Shown here piece after piece: positions 14,607-22,862 of a stretch of DNA of 39,452 bases. Below the pieces are notes generated by a model, which was not told the origin of the DNA, searched no databases, and saw nothing but the letters and a program-made list of their open reading frames with translations. Source of the stretch: Treponema sp. (GTDB lineage Bacteria > Spirochaetota > Spirochaetia > Treponematales > Breznakiellaceae); contig JAISCR010000028.1 in the NCBI GenBank assembly GCA_031265435.1, positions 1-39,452 on the forward strand, read 5' to 3'. A program made the translations under genes and the position numbers. The stretch's first letter is position 1; each line of letters begins with the position of its first letter.

Positions 14607-16064
14607 ATGAAAAGAATACGGATTATAACGGTTTTATGCCTCCTCGCCGCGGCGATCCTGGGCTGTGCGGGTCAGGCGTCTCCCGTGGAGGAAGCCTCCG
14701 CTTCGGATACGCTTACCCTGGACCGGGCCATCGCGGACATAGCCGTCTACTTTGCGGACAGGCTGCCCGCTTCCTCCGCCGTAGCCATAACGGGTTTTGA
14801 GGCCGAAACGGAAAACCTGACCACTTACGCCGCCGAAGAGCTGTGGAACTGTTTTGAAAAAGCGGGCGGCTTTATCATGGTGGACAGGCGGAACCTTGAA
14901 AAAATCCGCGATGAGATACGCTACCAGCTTTCCGGTGAAGTCAGCGACGAGTCCGCCCGGGACATCGGCAAACAGTACGGCGTACAGTACATCATTTACG
15001 GGAGCCTGACACGTATAGGCGGCGATTACCGCATAGCGGCCTACGCGAGCGACGTGGAAAAAGCAAGCTCCGTCATGCGCGCCCTCACCGTCCGGCCGGA
15101 TGAACGTTTAAGCGCCCTCTTGAGTAAAGAGCAAATCAGCCTTGAGGCTGAAATCGACCAGGCGCTTGCCGGACTGGGGCGTTCACTTACCGGCCGTATG
15201 ACTATCGGCATAGGCAAGATAAGCCTGAGCGGGACCGGAACGGTAACAAACCTTTCGGACTACCTGAAAACAAGTATCACCCACAGCGCGCTGCAGCAGG
15301 CCGGTAAATACGAAGTGGCTGGCGATAGTGTAATCAGCGAATATACGGTGTCCACGGCAAACTTAACGCGTGATATTTTTGTAGAGGACAGCCGCCCCGC
15401 GCCCAATCCCCTCATACAAGGTATTGTGGAAGGGGAGTTTTCCCCCCTGGGCGAAGACGCACAGGTAACGCTGCGCCTGGTGTCCGCCGCCGACAACAAG
15501 GCGCTGGGTTCAAGCCGTTTTGTTATTCCTGCCGTGGAGATGCAAAGACGGGGGCTGTCCCTGTTTCCGCCGCAAAACGACACGGTTATTTCGCGGGCGG
15601 AGTTTGAGGCAAAACAGGCAGCCGTTGCCGTCTATAGCGGCAAGAATAACACCTTTGGTTTCGCGGTAACGGCCGACGATCTTGACGGCGTGTACCACGC
15701 CGGGGAGTACATGACTATGCGTCTCTACGCGGAAAAAAACTGCTATTTCAGAATACTCCACGCCGGTGCCGGTGGAAATGTGCAGACGCTTTACCCGCGT
15801 TCCCCCAATGACGACAACTTTATCAGAGCCGGCCAAACGCGCAGGATACCCGACAATACCCGTTTCAGAATCGCCGCGCCTTTCGGGGAGGAATATATTC
15901 TTGCCGCCGCATACGCAAGCCGATTTGAGGCCGTGGCTTCAGGCGGGACTTCTCCACTTGGGACAGCACGTCTGACCCGCGATATTATAGTTGAAGAAGA
16001 ACAGTCGCATAAAGAAATGCGGCCACTCGCGACGGCAAAATTCAGTTATACGACACTGCCATAA
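14607..16064 (+). CDS. FlgO-like / DUF4384 lipoprotein
   Basis: The second ATG (14607) is preferred over 14601 because AAGGAG then lies six bases upstream rather than touching the start. The 485-residue product has a lipobox ending at Cys20 (AILGC). Residues about 38-170 resemble the FlgO/CsgG-like fold that builds a nucleotide-free alpha/beta domain in outer-membrane lipoproteins: AVAITGFEAET, FIMVDRRNLEKI, YGVQYIIYGSLTRIGG. Residues about 350-430 resemble DUF4384, with AGEYMTMRLYAEKNCYFRI and NDDNFIRAG. DUF4384 is often found joined to caspase, kinase or CsgG-like domains. The gene directly follows the WD40-caspase gene, so this protein could anchor or be a substrate of that complex; this is an inference. 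Confidence 0.75.
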   Translation: MKRIRIITVLCLLAAAILGCAGQASPVEEASASDTLTLDRAIADIAVYFADRLPASSAVAITGFEAETENLTTYAAEELWNCFEKAGGFIMVDRRNLEKIRDEIRYQLSGEVSDESARDIGKQYGVQYIIYGSLTRIGGDYRIAAYASDVEKASSVMRALTVRPDERLSALLSKEQISLEAEIDQALAGLGRSLTGRMTIGIGKISLSGTGTVTNLSDYLKTSITHSALQQAGKYEVAGDSVISEYTVSTANLTRDIFVEDSRPAPNPLIQGIVEGEFSPLGEDAQVTLRLVSAADNKALGSSRFVIPAVEMQRRGLSLFPPQNDTVISRAEFEAKQAAVAVYSGKNNTFGFAVTADDLDGVYHAGEYMTMRLYAEKNCYFRILHAGAGGNVQTLYPRSPNDDNFIRAGQTRRIPDNTRFRIAAPFGEEYILAAAYASRFEAVASGGTSPLGTARLTRDIIVEEEQSHKEMRPLATAKFSYTTLP

Positions 16065-16065
16065 T

Positions 16066-16179
16066 AGGCGCAACTGAAACAATTGGAAGACTTACAGAGG
16101 AACTTGACCGAGAGCGGGGAATTAATCGGGAACTACGAGAGCATAATAGCCGGGCTCTGGTGTGGGCTTTAATGCGGTA
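16066..16179 (+). pseudogene. Relic of the overlapping coiled-coil locus (internal deletion)
   Basis: Bases 16066-16153 match 9431-9519 almost perfectly, and 16153-16179 match the 3' end at about 9674-9701. The intervening roughly 155 bp are missing, with the junction at a short repeated GCCGGGC/GCGGGGC. The 5' part including signal peptide and start is also missing. It begins directly after the stop codon of the FlgO-like gene. The deletion breaks both reading frames, so no product is expected. Confidence 0.85.
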
Positions 16180-16271
16180 AAACCGGTATTATACTTATTA
16201 AGGAGGAGTGTTGTATGAAAATTAAACGTATTCCGGCCTCAGATGGGCTATTGAACACAGGGGATAAACTC

Positions 16272-16952
16272 ATGAAAAGGATTTTATTTGTTTTTTTGAC
16301 AATAACAGCATTGAATAGTTGCTCAAAATCCCCTGAAGATAAAATCATAGGAACGTGGGTTAATTTTGATCAATATGAAGGCATAAGAGAAATCACGTTT
16401 TCAAAGGAAAATTTGAAAATAAAACAATATCAATATGGGGGACATACTGACATAGAAATTGTCAGAGAATATAAAATAGTTAATGATCTTGTATTTATAA
16501 AAAATTATAATAGAGACGAGTATTATTATGATCGTCCATATTATTATTATTCAATAACCGGCAATAGACTATTTTTATCAGGATACCTCGGCGTGGAAAT
16601 ATTCACCAAAAAAATAGAAAAAAATATGACAAAAATAAGAAATAGTTTGATGGGGAGTTGGTTTCATATATTAAACAACAAAAAAATCGAGCTTTTATTC
16701 AGCGGTAATAATATGACTGTTATACAATATGATGAAACCGGGAATAGTATTAGCGAAAATATTACTACTTATGAACTGGATGAGCATTATTTAAAAATTG
16801 AAGGCTTGGAAAATTTCATTGAAGGCTTTTATTTTTATAATAGTTCGTGTTTATATGATATTGGCAAGGATACGCTATGTTTATTAACCTGTGTTACCGG
16901 AAGCAGGGGCGATACCATAGAGACAGAACCTTTGTATTTTGAACGACAATAG
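16272..16952 (+). CDS. AT-rich lipoprotein with two lipocalin-like repeats
   Basis: ATG 16272 has AGGGGA upstream and starts a lipoprotein signal with lipobox LNSC (Cys17). The upstream in-frame ATG at 16215 has a stronger AGGAGGAG but would bury the signal sequence behind 19 residues. The mature part has two similar halves, each beginning with a Gly-x-Trp start (IIGTWVNFD, LMGSWFHIL) followed by beta strands (EIVREYKIVNDLVFI, ENITTYELDEHYLKI). This pattern is common in lipocalin-like and DUF5640-like small proteins that bind hydrophobic ligands. Strong A/T bias at third positions sets it apart from the GC-richer genes before and after it, consistent with separate acquisition. Specific function is unknown. 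Confidence 0.65.
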   Translation: MKRILFVFLTITALNSCSKSPEDKIIGTWVNFDQYEGIREITFSKENLKIKQYQYGGHTDIEIVREYKIVNDLVFIKNYNRDEYYYDRPYYYYSITGNRLFLSGYLGVEIFTKKIEKNMTKIRNSLMGSWFHILNNKKIELLFSGNNMTVIQYDETGNSISENITTYELDEHYLKIEGLENFIEGFYFYNSSCLYDIGKDTLCLLTCVTGSRGDTIETEPLYFERQ

Positions 16953-16997
16953 AAGTTATTCAGAAACTTCAGCTGCATGCGTTTTATGGAGGATACG

Positions 16998-17918
16998 ATG
17001 AAAAAGATGTTTGTACTGTTGTTTTTTTTACCGGTGCTTTTTTGTGCCTGTACCACGGCGCCCGATCCGGATAACCCGCCGGTCTCCGTTGCGGAAAAGA
17101 GCGCCATTCCAGGCCTCTTGGGGCCGGATACGGTTAATCCGCAGGTGCTGCGGCACACGGGTTATGAGGCGGTTTATACCGGTGACGTTTCCGCCGCGTA
17201 TACTGTGTGGCAAAAAGAAACATTTTCCGATTATACGGAGGATGGGGATATAGCTTTCGCGTATCATATCAAGGGGGCGGAAAAACCGTATTACCGGCGT
17301 ATCGGCAGGATTACCGCCGGGACTATCGCGTTGGATGATTTCCCGTCTCCCGGCGATATATTTGTCAACGAAACGAGCATAAAGATTGCCGACGGCCTAA
17401 CCCATACTTTTTCTGAAGAAGATCTGCTGATAAAGGGCGGCATCCTGGAACTGTATGAACAGAATGATGTGGTGATTGAACCGGATGACGCACATGTTAT
17501 TGGAATAGACACGGGACGCAGCTATGGCCGGTCCCGGTTCGCGTTTTTTGATGTCCTGAATGACCGGGAAGCGGCCGGTCCCCCAGGATGGATAGAATTG
17601 TATCACAATGCGGATTTTAGCGAGGTTGAACCTAACCGGGTTTTTGACGGAATCCTGATTTTGCTCTTTGATAAAGACGCCCTGGTGAAAGGCGTTACCG
17701 CCAAGCCTGTTGCTGTTCACAGTGACATTGTAACTACCTCTGGAGTGCGGCATGAGTATGAAATAGAGGCGAAGAAAGGATGGAATATTATTTGGGTTCA
17801 TGGGGAATACCGGAGAGAACAGGTCATGGAGTATACAACGTATAAAACGGACCTGTCCGGTATGCCCCGCAATGTACGCTGGGTGTTAAGGGATAACGCT
17901 CCGCAGATCCTACAATGA
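16998..17918 (+). CDS. Lipoprotein of unknown function
   Basis: The start at 16998 follows GGAGG by five bases and opens a lipoprotein signal (MKKMFVLLFFLPVLFCAC, Cys18). The in-frame extension to 16977 is ignored. The 306-residue protein is rich in beta-prone segments and in Asp/Gly turns, with no domain I recognise. It uses GC-richer codons than the genes on either side. It lies in a run of exported proteins with its own ribosome binding site (GGAGGATACG), the same leader as the next gene at 17973, so the two starts share a duplicated sequence. Confidence 0.7.
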   Translation: MKKMFVLLFFLPVLFCACTTAPDPDNPPVSVAEKSAIPGLLGPDTVNPQVLRHTGYEAVYTGDVSAAYTVWQKETFSDYTEDGDIAFAYHIKGAEKPYYRRIGRITAGTIALDDFPSPGDIFVNETSIKIADGLTHTFSEEDLLIKGGILELYEQNDVVIEPDDAHVIGIDTGRSYGRSRFAFFDVLNDREAAGPPGWIELYHNADFSEVEPNRVFDGILILLFDKDALVKGVTAKPVAVHSDIVTTSGVRHEYEIEAKKGWNIIWVHGEYRREQVMEYTTYKTDLSGMPRNVRWVLRDNAPQILQ

Positions 17919-17972
17919 ATATAAATACGCCGCCGCTTTGGGTATCGTTAAGTGCGCGTTAAGGAGGATACG

Positions 17973-18137
17973 ATGAAAAATCCTGTCTGTTTTCTGGCCC
18001 TGCTGTTAACTGCGTATCGTTCTCTCTCAAATAACATAGACGGGAATATTTTTGAAGAAGTGTACAGCAAAATTATTGAAAATGACTTTTTGTTTGAAGA
18101 AAAGTATATGCAGCCTGTAATGGAGATGAAAATATGA
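17973..18137 (+). CDS. Small exported peptide or truncated protein, 54 residues
   Basis: ATG 17973 follows AAGGAGGATACG. The product has a signal-peptide-like start (MKNPVCFLALLLTAYRSLS) and a short acidic/basic tail (FEEVYSKIIENDFLFEEKYM). Its stop overlaps the next start in ATGA at 18134-18137, so translation of the next gene is probably coupled to it. It may be the truncated 5' part of an older gene kept as a coupling peptide. Confidence 0.5.
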   Translation: MKNPVCFLALLLTAYRSLSNNIDGNIFEEVYSKIIENDFLFEEKYMQPVMEMKI

Positions 18138-18862
18138 ATTTGCGAAAATATTTTACAGGGTATTTATTGTTTTTTGTTCTTGGCGCTATAAATGCGGATA
18201 TTATGGCCGAATTGGCAAAAAGGGACCGCGATAATCCAATCCGTCCTATCGAATATTCGTCCTGTGTGTTATATGCGGAAGATGGTTATTTGTATACTGA
18301 ACATTGGGCGGATGGTTTTGGCGTGCCGTCAATTGTCGCATATCAAATACGGCAAGACATGATGAAATTTATTGTCAGAATAAAAACCTGGGATTTCGCG
18401 TTCAGGATTTATGATTATTTTTATGAAAGGGATGGAATAGATCAATTTACGGTCGATGTTCATGATTATTATCTGGTTGAACTTGTGTATGTAAATGATA
18501 AACTGGAGACTTATTGTAATCGTATCAGGGATATAAATACCAACGGATTCATTTATAATGAAGCGAAAATAGGCGGTAATATCAATAAAGTACCGCAAGG
18601 TACATACCATATTTTTTATTCCCGTTATGATATTACATTGACAGAAGGCATGGAAACAAAGATTGTCTCGTTAATAAATGAACGAACAGATTCACTGGCA
18701 GAAAATTCTTATGCGGTGGATACCTATGATTATTATTATAATGTACTGATAGAAGATAAACAAATCAGAATCAACGGCTATCTTTTAGATTTCAGCAATA
18801 AGGTTGATTATCGCAGTCAAATATTAATTTTTAGAAGCGGAAATATAGGAACATATAGATGA
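18134..18862 (+). CDS. AT-rich secreted protein of unknown function
   Basis: The 242-residue product has a signal sequence (MNLRKYFTGYLLFFVLGAINA) and a mature part rich in Tyr, Asp and Ile, with patches such as DFAFRIYDYFYERDG and DTYDYYYNVLIEDKQIRI that suggest beta strands. No known domain is evident. Its start overlaps the stop of the 54-residue gene before it (ATGA), and no independent ribosome binding site stands out apart from GGAGATGAAAAT. The A/T-rich codon use resembles the gene at 16272 rather than the neighbours at 16998 and 18899. Confidence 0.65.
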   Translation: MNLRKYFTGYLLFFVLGAINADIMAELAKRDRDNPIRPIEYSSCVLYAEDGYLYTEHWADGFGVPSIVAYQIRQDMMKFIVRIKTWDFAFRIYDYFYERDGIDQFTVDVHDYYLVELVYVNDKLETYCNRIRDINTNGFIYNEAKIGGNINKVPQGTYHIFYSRYDITLTEGMETKIVSLINERTDSLAENSYAVDTYDYYYNVLIEDKQIRINGYLLDFSNKVDYRSQILIFRSGNIGTYR

Positions 18863-18898
18863 ACGAATCAACAACAACGAAATAAAGGGGGTCTGTAA

Positions 18899-20365
18899 AT
18901 GGGTTCTTATCGTATGCCAAACCTGACCAGGACGGTCGACAGCGGCGAATGGATTTATTACGATACCGAAGAAGGTCTGTTCATTTGCGACTACCGGGGG
19001 AAAGAGAAGAACGTGGTTATGCCGGCGTTTATCGACGGTAAGCCGGTAAAGGCGGTGCTGAGCACCGGAAACTATCTGTTCTACAAGTGGGGGGTCTTTT
19101 TCAAAAAAGGCGTTGAAAGCGTCGTTATCAGCGAAGGTATTAGCGCCATAGAATTCAACGCGTTTACCCTCGGCGATCTGACAAGCGTCCGTATTCCCTC
19201 AAGCGTTACCCGCATTGAAGAAAGCGCCTTTGACGGCAACAAGCTGACGGACGTTACTATTCCTGAACAGGTTACCTATATCGGGTCTTACGCGTTTAGC
19301 GGTAATAAGCTGGCCTGCGTGGCGATCCCGCCGGGGGTACAAACAATAGGAAGCTGGGCGTTTTCGAGTAATTGCCTTACCCGCGCCGTTATTCCCCCCG
19401 GCGTGCGGGACATCGGGGAATGGGCGTTCTCCTATAACCGGCTTGCGGATATAGCGATTCCCGACAGCGTTACTACCATCGGGAATTGCGCGTTCATGCG
19501 CAACGAACTGACCGGGATTGACCTTCCCGCAAGCGTTACCGGTATCGGGGGCAGGGCCTTTGCGGAAAACCGGCTGACAAGCGTTTTTATTCCCCGTACC
19601 CTTGTTTCCATCGGCGGCGGGGCCTTTGCCAACAATCCGGCGCTGGCGGCCATTGTTACCGACAGCGAAAACCCCTCGTATACCAGCGTGGAGGGCGTGT
19701 TGTTTTCAAAGGACAAAACCACCCTTGTTTCGTACCCGGCGGGCAAGGGAACGGTGTACGCCATACCGGACGGCGTTACCGCTATCGCGTCTTTTGCCTG
19801 CGGCCACAGCCAACTGGAACAGGTGATCCTCCCCGCAAGCGTTACGGTTATCGGCTTTGCGGCTTTTTCGGACAATCATCTGACCAGCATAACCATACCC
19901 CCCGGCGTTACAACAATCGCCGACTTCGCGTTTTCCCGCAATGAACTAAGCTGCATTATCATCGGCATGGATGTTGAGTTTCGCCCGGATGGAGCCGATG
20001 ACGATTTTTCTTCCGTGTATAAAGGCGGCGGTAAAAAGGCGGGGAAGTACACCAAAACCAACGGCGTCTGGAACTACGCTCCCCTGGATAAAGAACTGGC
20101 CCTCCGGTATTTCGATTTCAAAAAGGCCGCCGGGGCATGGGCAAAGAAAGCGGTGTTCGAAATAAAAACGATGACGTTTCATTTAATGTTGATAGGATTT
20201 ATTCCGTTGGCCTTTCCTGTCCTGCCAAAGTTTTTAACCCGAATCGTTGTATATGTATTCCAATTTGTTTTTTATGTATTCTTTTTTATTCCCTGTTTGT
20301 GTGTCCTGCTGGGAAGACGCGCGATCAAAAAACTCAGAAATAAGAGTAAAGATGAAGAAGGGTAA
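18899..20365 (+). CDS. BspA-type leucine-rich repeat protein with C-terminal membrane helices
   Basis: ATG 18899 follows GGGGG by six bases. The 488-residue protein carries nine clear LRR_5 (BspA/TpLRR) units of 22 residues between about 95 and 360, in the form LTxVxIPxSVTxIGxxAFxxNx. An insert between units seven and eight (DSENPSYTSVEGVLFSKDK) is the usual BspA-family cap. The N-terminus has no signal peptide (MGSYRMPNLTRTVDSGEW), which is unusual because relatives are surface adhesins. The C-terminus has two hydrophobic stretches, HLMLIGFIPLAFPVL near 425 and YVFQFVFYVFFFIPCLCVLL near 455, then a basic tail. Topology is therefore unclear; a tail-anchored inner-membrane protein with a cytoplasmic LRR is possible. 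Confidence 0.75.
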   Translation: MGSYRMPNLTRTVDSGEWIYYDTEEGLFICDYRGKEKNVVMPAFIDGKPVKAVLSTGNYLFYKWGVFFKKGVESVVISEGISAIEFNAFTLGDLTSVRIPSSVTRIEESAFDGNKLTDVTIPEQVTYIGSYAFSGNKLACVAIPPGVQTIGSWAFSSNCLTRAVIPPGVRDIGEWAFSYNRLADIAIPDSVTTIGNCAFMRNELTGIDLPASVTGIGGRAFAENRLTSVFIPRTLVSIGGGAFANNPALAAIVTDSENPSYTSVEGVLFSKDKTTLVSYPAGKGTVYAIPDGVTAIASFACGHSQLEQVILPASVTVIGFAAFSDNHLTSITIPPGVTTIADFAFSRNELSCIIIGMDVEFRPDGADDDFSSVYKGGGKKAGKYTKTNGVWNYAPLDKELALRYFDFKKAAGAWAKKAVFEIKTMTFHLMLIGFIPLAFPVLPKFLTRIVVYVFQFVFYVFFFIPCLCVLLGRRAIKKLRNKSKDEEG

Positions 20366-20452
20366 CGCAGGGGCGGCCGGCGCCTTTTGGGTTATCTATA
20401 AAAGGTAATAGTGCGGAACAAACGCGGACATACCGCGGACAAGGAGGGCAGA

Positions 20453-21766
20453 ATGAAAAGACTTTTCGTATGTTTTTTAGCCGCGCTGTTAAGCGCCTTT
20501 GGTTCCCTGTACGGCATGCCGGACAGTGTTTCACGGGAGGTAGAATACTCCATCCGCGATTCGGTCGATACCATCGGAAACCTGTATATTCGCGCCTGGA
20601 GCCGGCTGCCTTCTGTTTTGACCTTTGTAAACGAAGACGGTTCCGTCACGGTATGTACTTCCGACGAAGAGACAAAAACGACTTATGTGTACGAATATTC
20701 CGCCGGTCTTGAGGAGCAAAAAACACTGGACTTTGAAAATGAGCTTGGTCAGCTGGGAGCCTTTACCAAAGACGGCGAAGGGAACTATTACTTTTTTTAT
20801 GGCGGCAGGACAACCGGCCGTAGTGTTGAAAACATGGCTATGGTCAAGCGCGACAGGGAGGGGGAACAAACAAAGGTGTTTAAACTGAAGGCAAATACCC
20901 CCAGCAGCATGGACGGCATAAGGGTTCCCTTTGACGCGGGGACATGCAGGCTTGAATTATCGGGTTCCATGCTGGCGGTGTATTTTGCCCGGGAGATGTT
21001 CAGCGGACACCAGGCATCCTACGGTTTTGCGCTGGACAAGGACAGCTTTGAACGGATTGACAAGGGTACGGCAACCAAAATCATTGACAACAGAACGGGG
21101 GGCAATACCCAGATACCCTATACCAGCCATTCCTTTAACCAGTTTATCCTTCCTTTTGACGGGGGCTTTGTCTTCGCGGACCATGGGGACGCCTATCCGA
21201 GGTGTTTTACCTTTGCCAAATTCCAAAGAGAGAGTAACACCAGGCGGGTACACGCCTTCAAATTTCCCGGCGCGGTGGGGCGGAACGCGACATACGCGGA
21301 AATGGGAGGCTTGGCAAAGACGCCGGGGGGTTATATTTTTGCCGGTACTTACGGAAGAGTTGCCGGCGCTCCCCGGAATCTCTTTATCCTTACCTTTGAC
21401 GAGGCCCTGAACGCCTGTACCGCCCCGGTCTACCTTACCAAATATTCCAAAGAGGACGGCCACGCGGGGCACCCCAAGATAGCCGCCCTGGACAACGACC
21501 GGTATCTTTTGCTGTGGGAACGGTATAGGTTTTCCACCCAGTCCGCCAATAGTATAAGCTGGAGCGCGACGGAGTATCTTTCCACCTATATGCTGGTAAT
21601 CGACGAAGAAGGCAAGGCGCTTTCGGATATCCGGGAGATTGAGGGGGTCCGCCTGAATATGAATGACGTATTACGGTACAACCGGCAAAACGGGAAAGTA
21701 TACTGGGCGGTTAACCAGGACGGTACATCCGTTACCCTTTACGCCCTGGACCCCGAAAACGGATAA
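20453..21766 (+). CDS. Secreted protein, probable beta-propeller-like, unknown function
   Basis: I start at ATG 20453, six bases after AAGGAGGG, where a signal peptide begins (MKRLFVCFLAALLSAFGSLYG); the GTG at 20411 has no support. The 437-residue mature protein repeatedly alternates hydrophobic strands with Gly/Asp turns (GEGNYYFFYGGRTTGRS, PFDGGFVFADHGDAYPR, KTPGGYIFAGTYGRV, DNDRYLLLWERYRF), spaced 40-60 residues apart, as in irregular beta-propellers. No named family is recognised. It belongs to the run of exported proteins on the same strand. Confidence 0.65.
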   Translation: MKRLFVCFLAALLSAFGSLYGMPDSVSREVEYSIRDSVDTIGNLYIRAWSRLPSVLTFVNEDGSVTVCTSDEETKTTYVYEYSAGLEEQKTLDFENELGQLGAFTKDGEGNYYFFYGGRTTGRSVENMAMVKRDREGEQTKVFKLKANTPSSMDGIRVPFDAGTCRLELSGSMLAVYFAREMFSGHQASYGFALDKDSFERIDKGTATKIIDNRTGGNTQIPYTSHSFNQFILPFDGGFVFADHGDAYPRCFTFAKFQRESNTRRVHAFKFPGAVGRNATYAEMGGLAKTPGGYIFAGTYGRVAGAPRNLFILTFDEALNACTAPVYLTKYSKEDGHAGHPKIAALDNDRYLLLWERYRFSTQSANSISWSATEYLSTYMLVIDEEGKALSDIREIEGVRLNMNDVLRYNRQNGKVYWAVNQDGTSVTLYALDPENG

Positions 21767-21945
21767 GCCGGCGGCGCCGGCCACCTATAAGGAGTGAAAC
21801 CATGATGAAAAACACCGCTCCGGCGGGGGCATGGTGTTTTACGACAAGGACGATGAACTCTCGGTCCGCGCGGTCAGGAGGTTTTAGGAGACAACAGATA
21901 TTGGATCTAATCAGTGGACAATTGTTAATTGATAAGGAGGCTTGT
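21767..21945 (+). other. Intergenic stretch with hairpin and a possible gene relic
   Basis: GCCGGC-GGC-GCCGGC (21767-21781) forms a perfect hairpin directly after the stop codon. AAGGAGTGAAACCATGATG (21791 onward) looks like a real ribosome binding site and start but leads into a frame that does not continue sensibly. In another frame, GMVFYDKDDELSVRAVRRF ends at a TAG near 21888 and looks like the C-terminus of a lost gene. I see this as the two ends of a deleted gene. Confidence 0.4.
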
Positions 21946-22758
21946 ATGAAAAAGGCATTGGTTTTGTTTTGTTGTATAATGAGCGCCATCACCGGAGCGG
22001 GGGCTCAGACAGAAGACGGACGTTATGTCCTGGATTTTATCGACCGGCGGTTCATCGGATATTATATATCCCTGGACTTTGTCAACACCCTCGAAAAAAC
22101 AAAGCATTACGTTACGGCAAGAGGCTCTGTCGGAGAATATGAATACATTATCATATTCAAAGACGGCATCAGGCGCCAGCGCCCCAGCGAGGATAGTTAT
22201 TCTGAGGTTTCAGAGGAGCAAGCCCGGAACTATCAATTTGAATATACCAATGACCGGGAGGCGCTCATTGCGGATGAAACAGGAACCTGGTATAAAAGGA
22301 TTACCGGCCATACGGAGTACGAGGCCGCCAATAAGGCGGTGAATCATTATATAGCCTCTGTCGTATTGGGAGATTTTCTAAAAAAAGGAGAACTCATCCT
22401 GGAAGAAAACACCCTCCTGGTTCCGGCCTTGAACAACCGGAAATTCGAAGTTGGCGCGTGGCGCATGTGGCTTGAGGAGGAGGCCAATTTATACCTCGGT
22501 GATGAGTTGAACCAGTGGGTATATCTGGAACTACAGGGCCCTGAATGTATTATGTACCGGACTATAAGATGGCGCGGAGGGAAGCCGCCCAGAGAGGTTG
22601 TATCCAAAGAGGTTATATGGCGGACACTGATAGAGGCAGACGTGACCGGCTTTGAAACAAAGCCGGAGGGCAGCGGTGTCGTGATAACCAAGTACGGGGA
22701 ACCCGGAGATAACGCGCCTTACCGAGGCGATCCGGCTGGAATAAAGCATTTATGTTGA
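21946..22758 (+). CDS. Secreted protein of unknown function
   Basis: ATG 21946 follows AAGGAGG by six bases. The signal peptide is MKKALVLFCCIMSAITGAGAQ with likely cleavage after GAGA. The 270-residue product contains YVLDFIDRRFIGYYISLDFVNTL and a charged C-terminal half; no known family is evident. It is the last gene of the same-strand exported island and faces the DUF1015 gene, with 104 bp between the convergent ends. The in-frame extension to 21802 crosses a probable relic and is not used. Confidence 0.65.
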   Translation: MKKALVLFCCIMSAITGAGAQTEDGRYVLDFIDRRFIGYYISLDFVNTLEKTKHYVTARGSVGEYEYIIIFKDGIRRQRPSEDSYSEVSEEQARNYQFEYTNDREALIADETGTWYKRITGHTEYEAANKAVNHYIASVVLGDFLKKGELILEENTLLVPALNNRKFEVGAWRMWLEEEANLYLGDELNQWVYLELQGPECIMYRTIRWRGGKPPREVVSKEVIWRTLIEADVTGFETKPEGSGVVITKYGEPGDNAPYRGDPAGIKHLC

Positions 22759-22862
22759 CGTTTTGTAGATACTAATCTCGCTTCTTCCGTGTCTTTGCCA
22801 TAGTCATGTTTACCCCTTCGGTATTTCTACCTCATTTTTGGTATTTACACAAACTATTGTCC

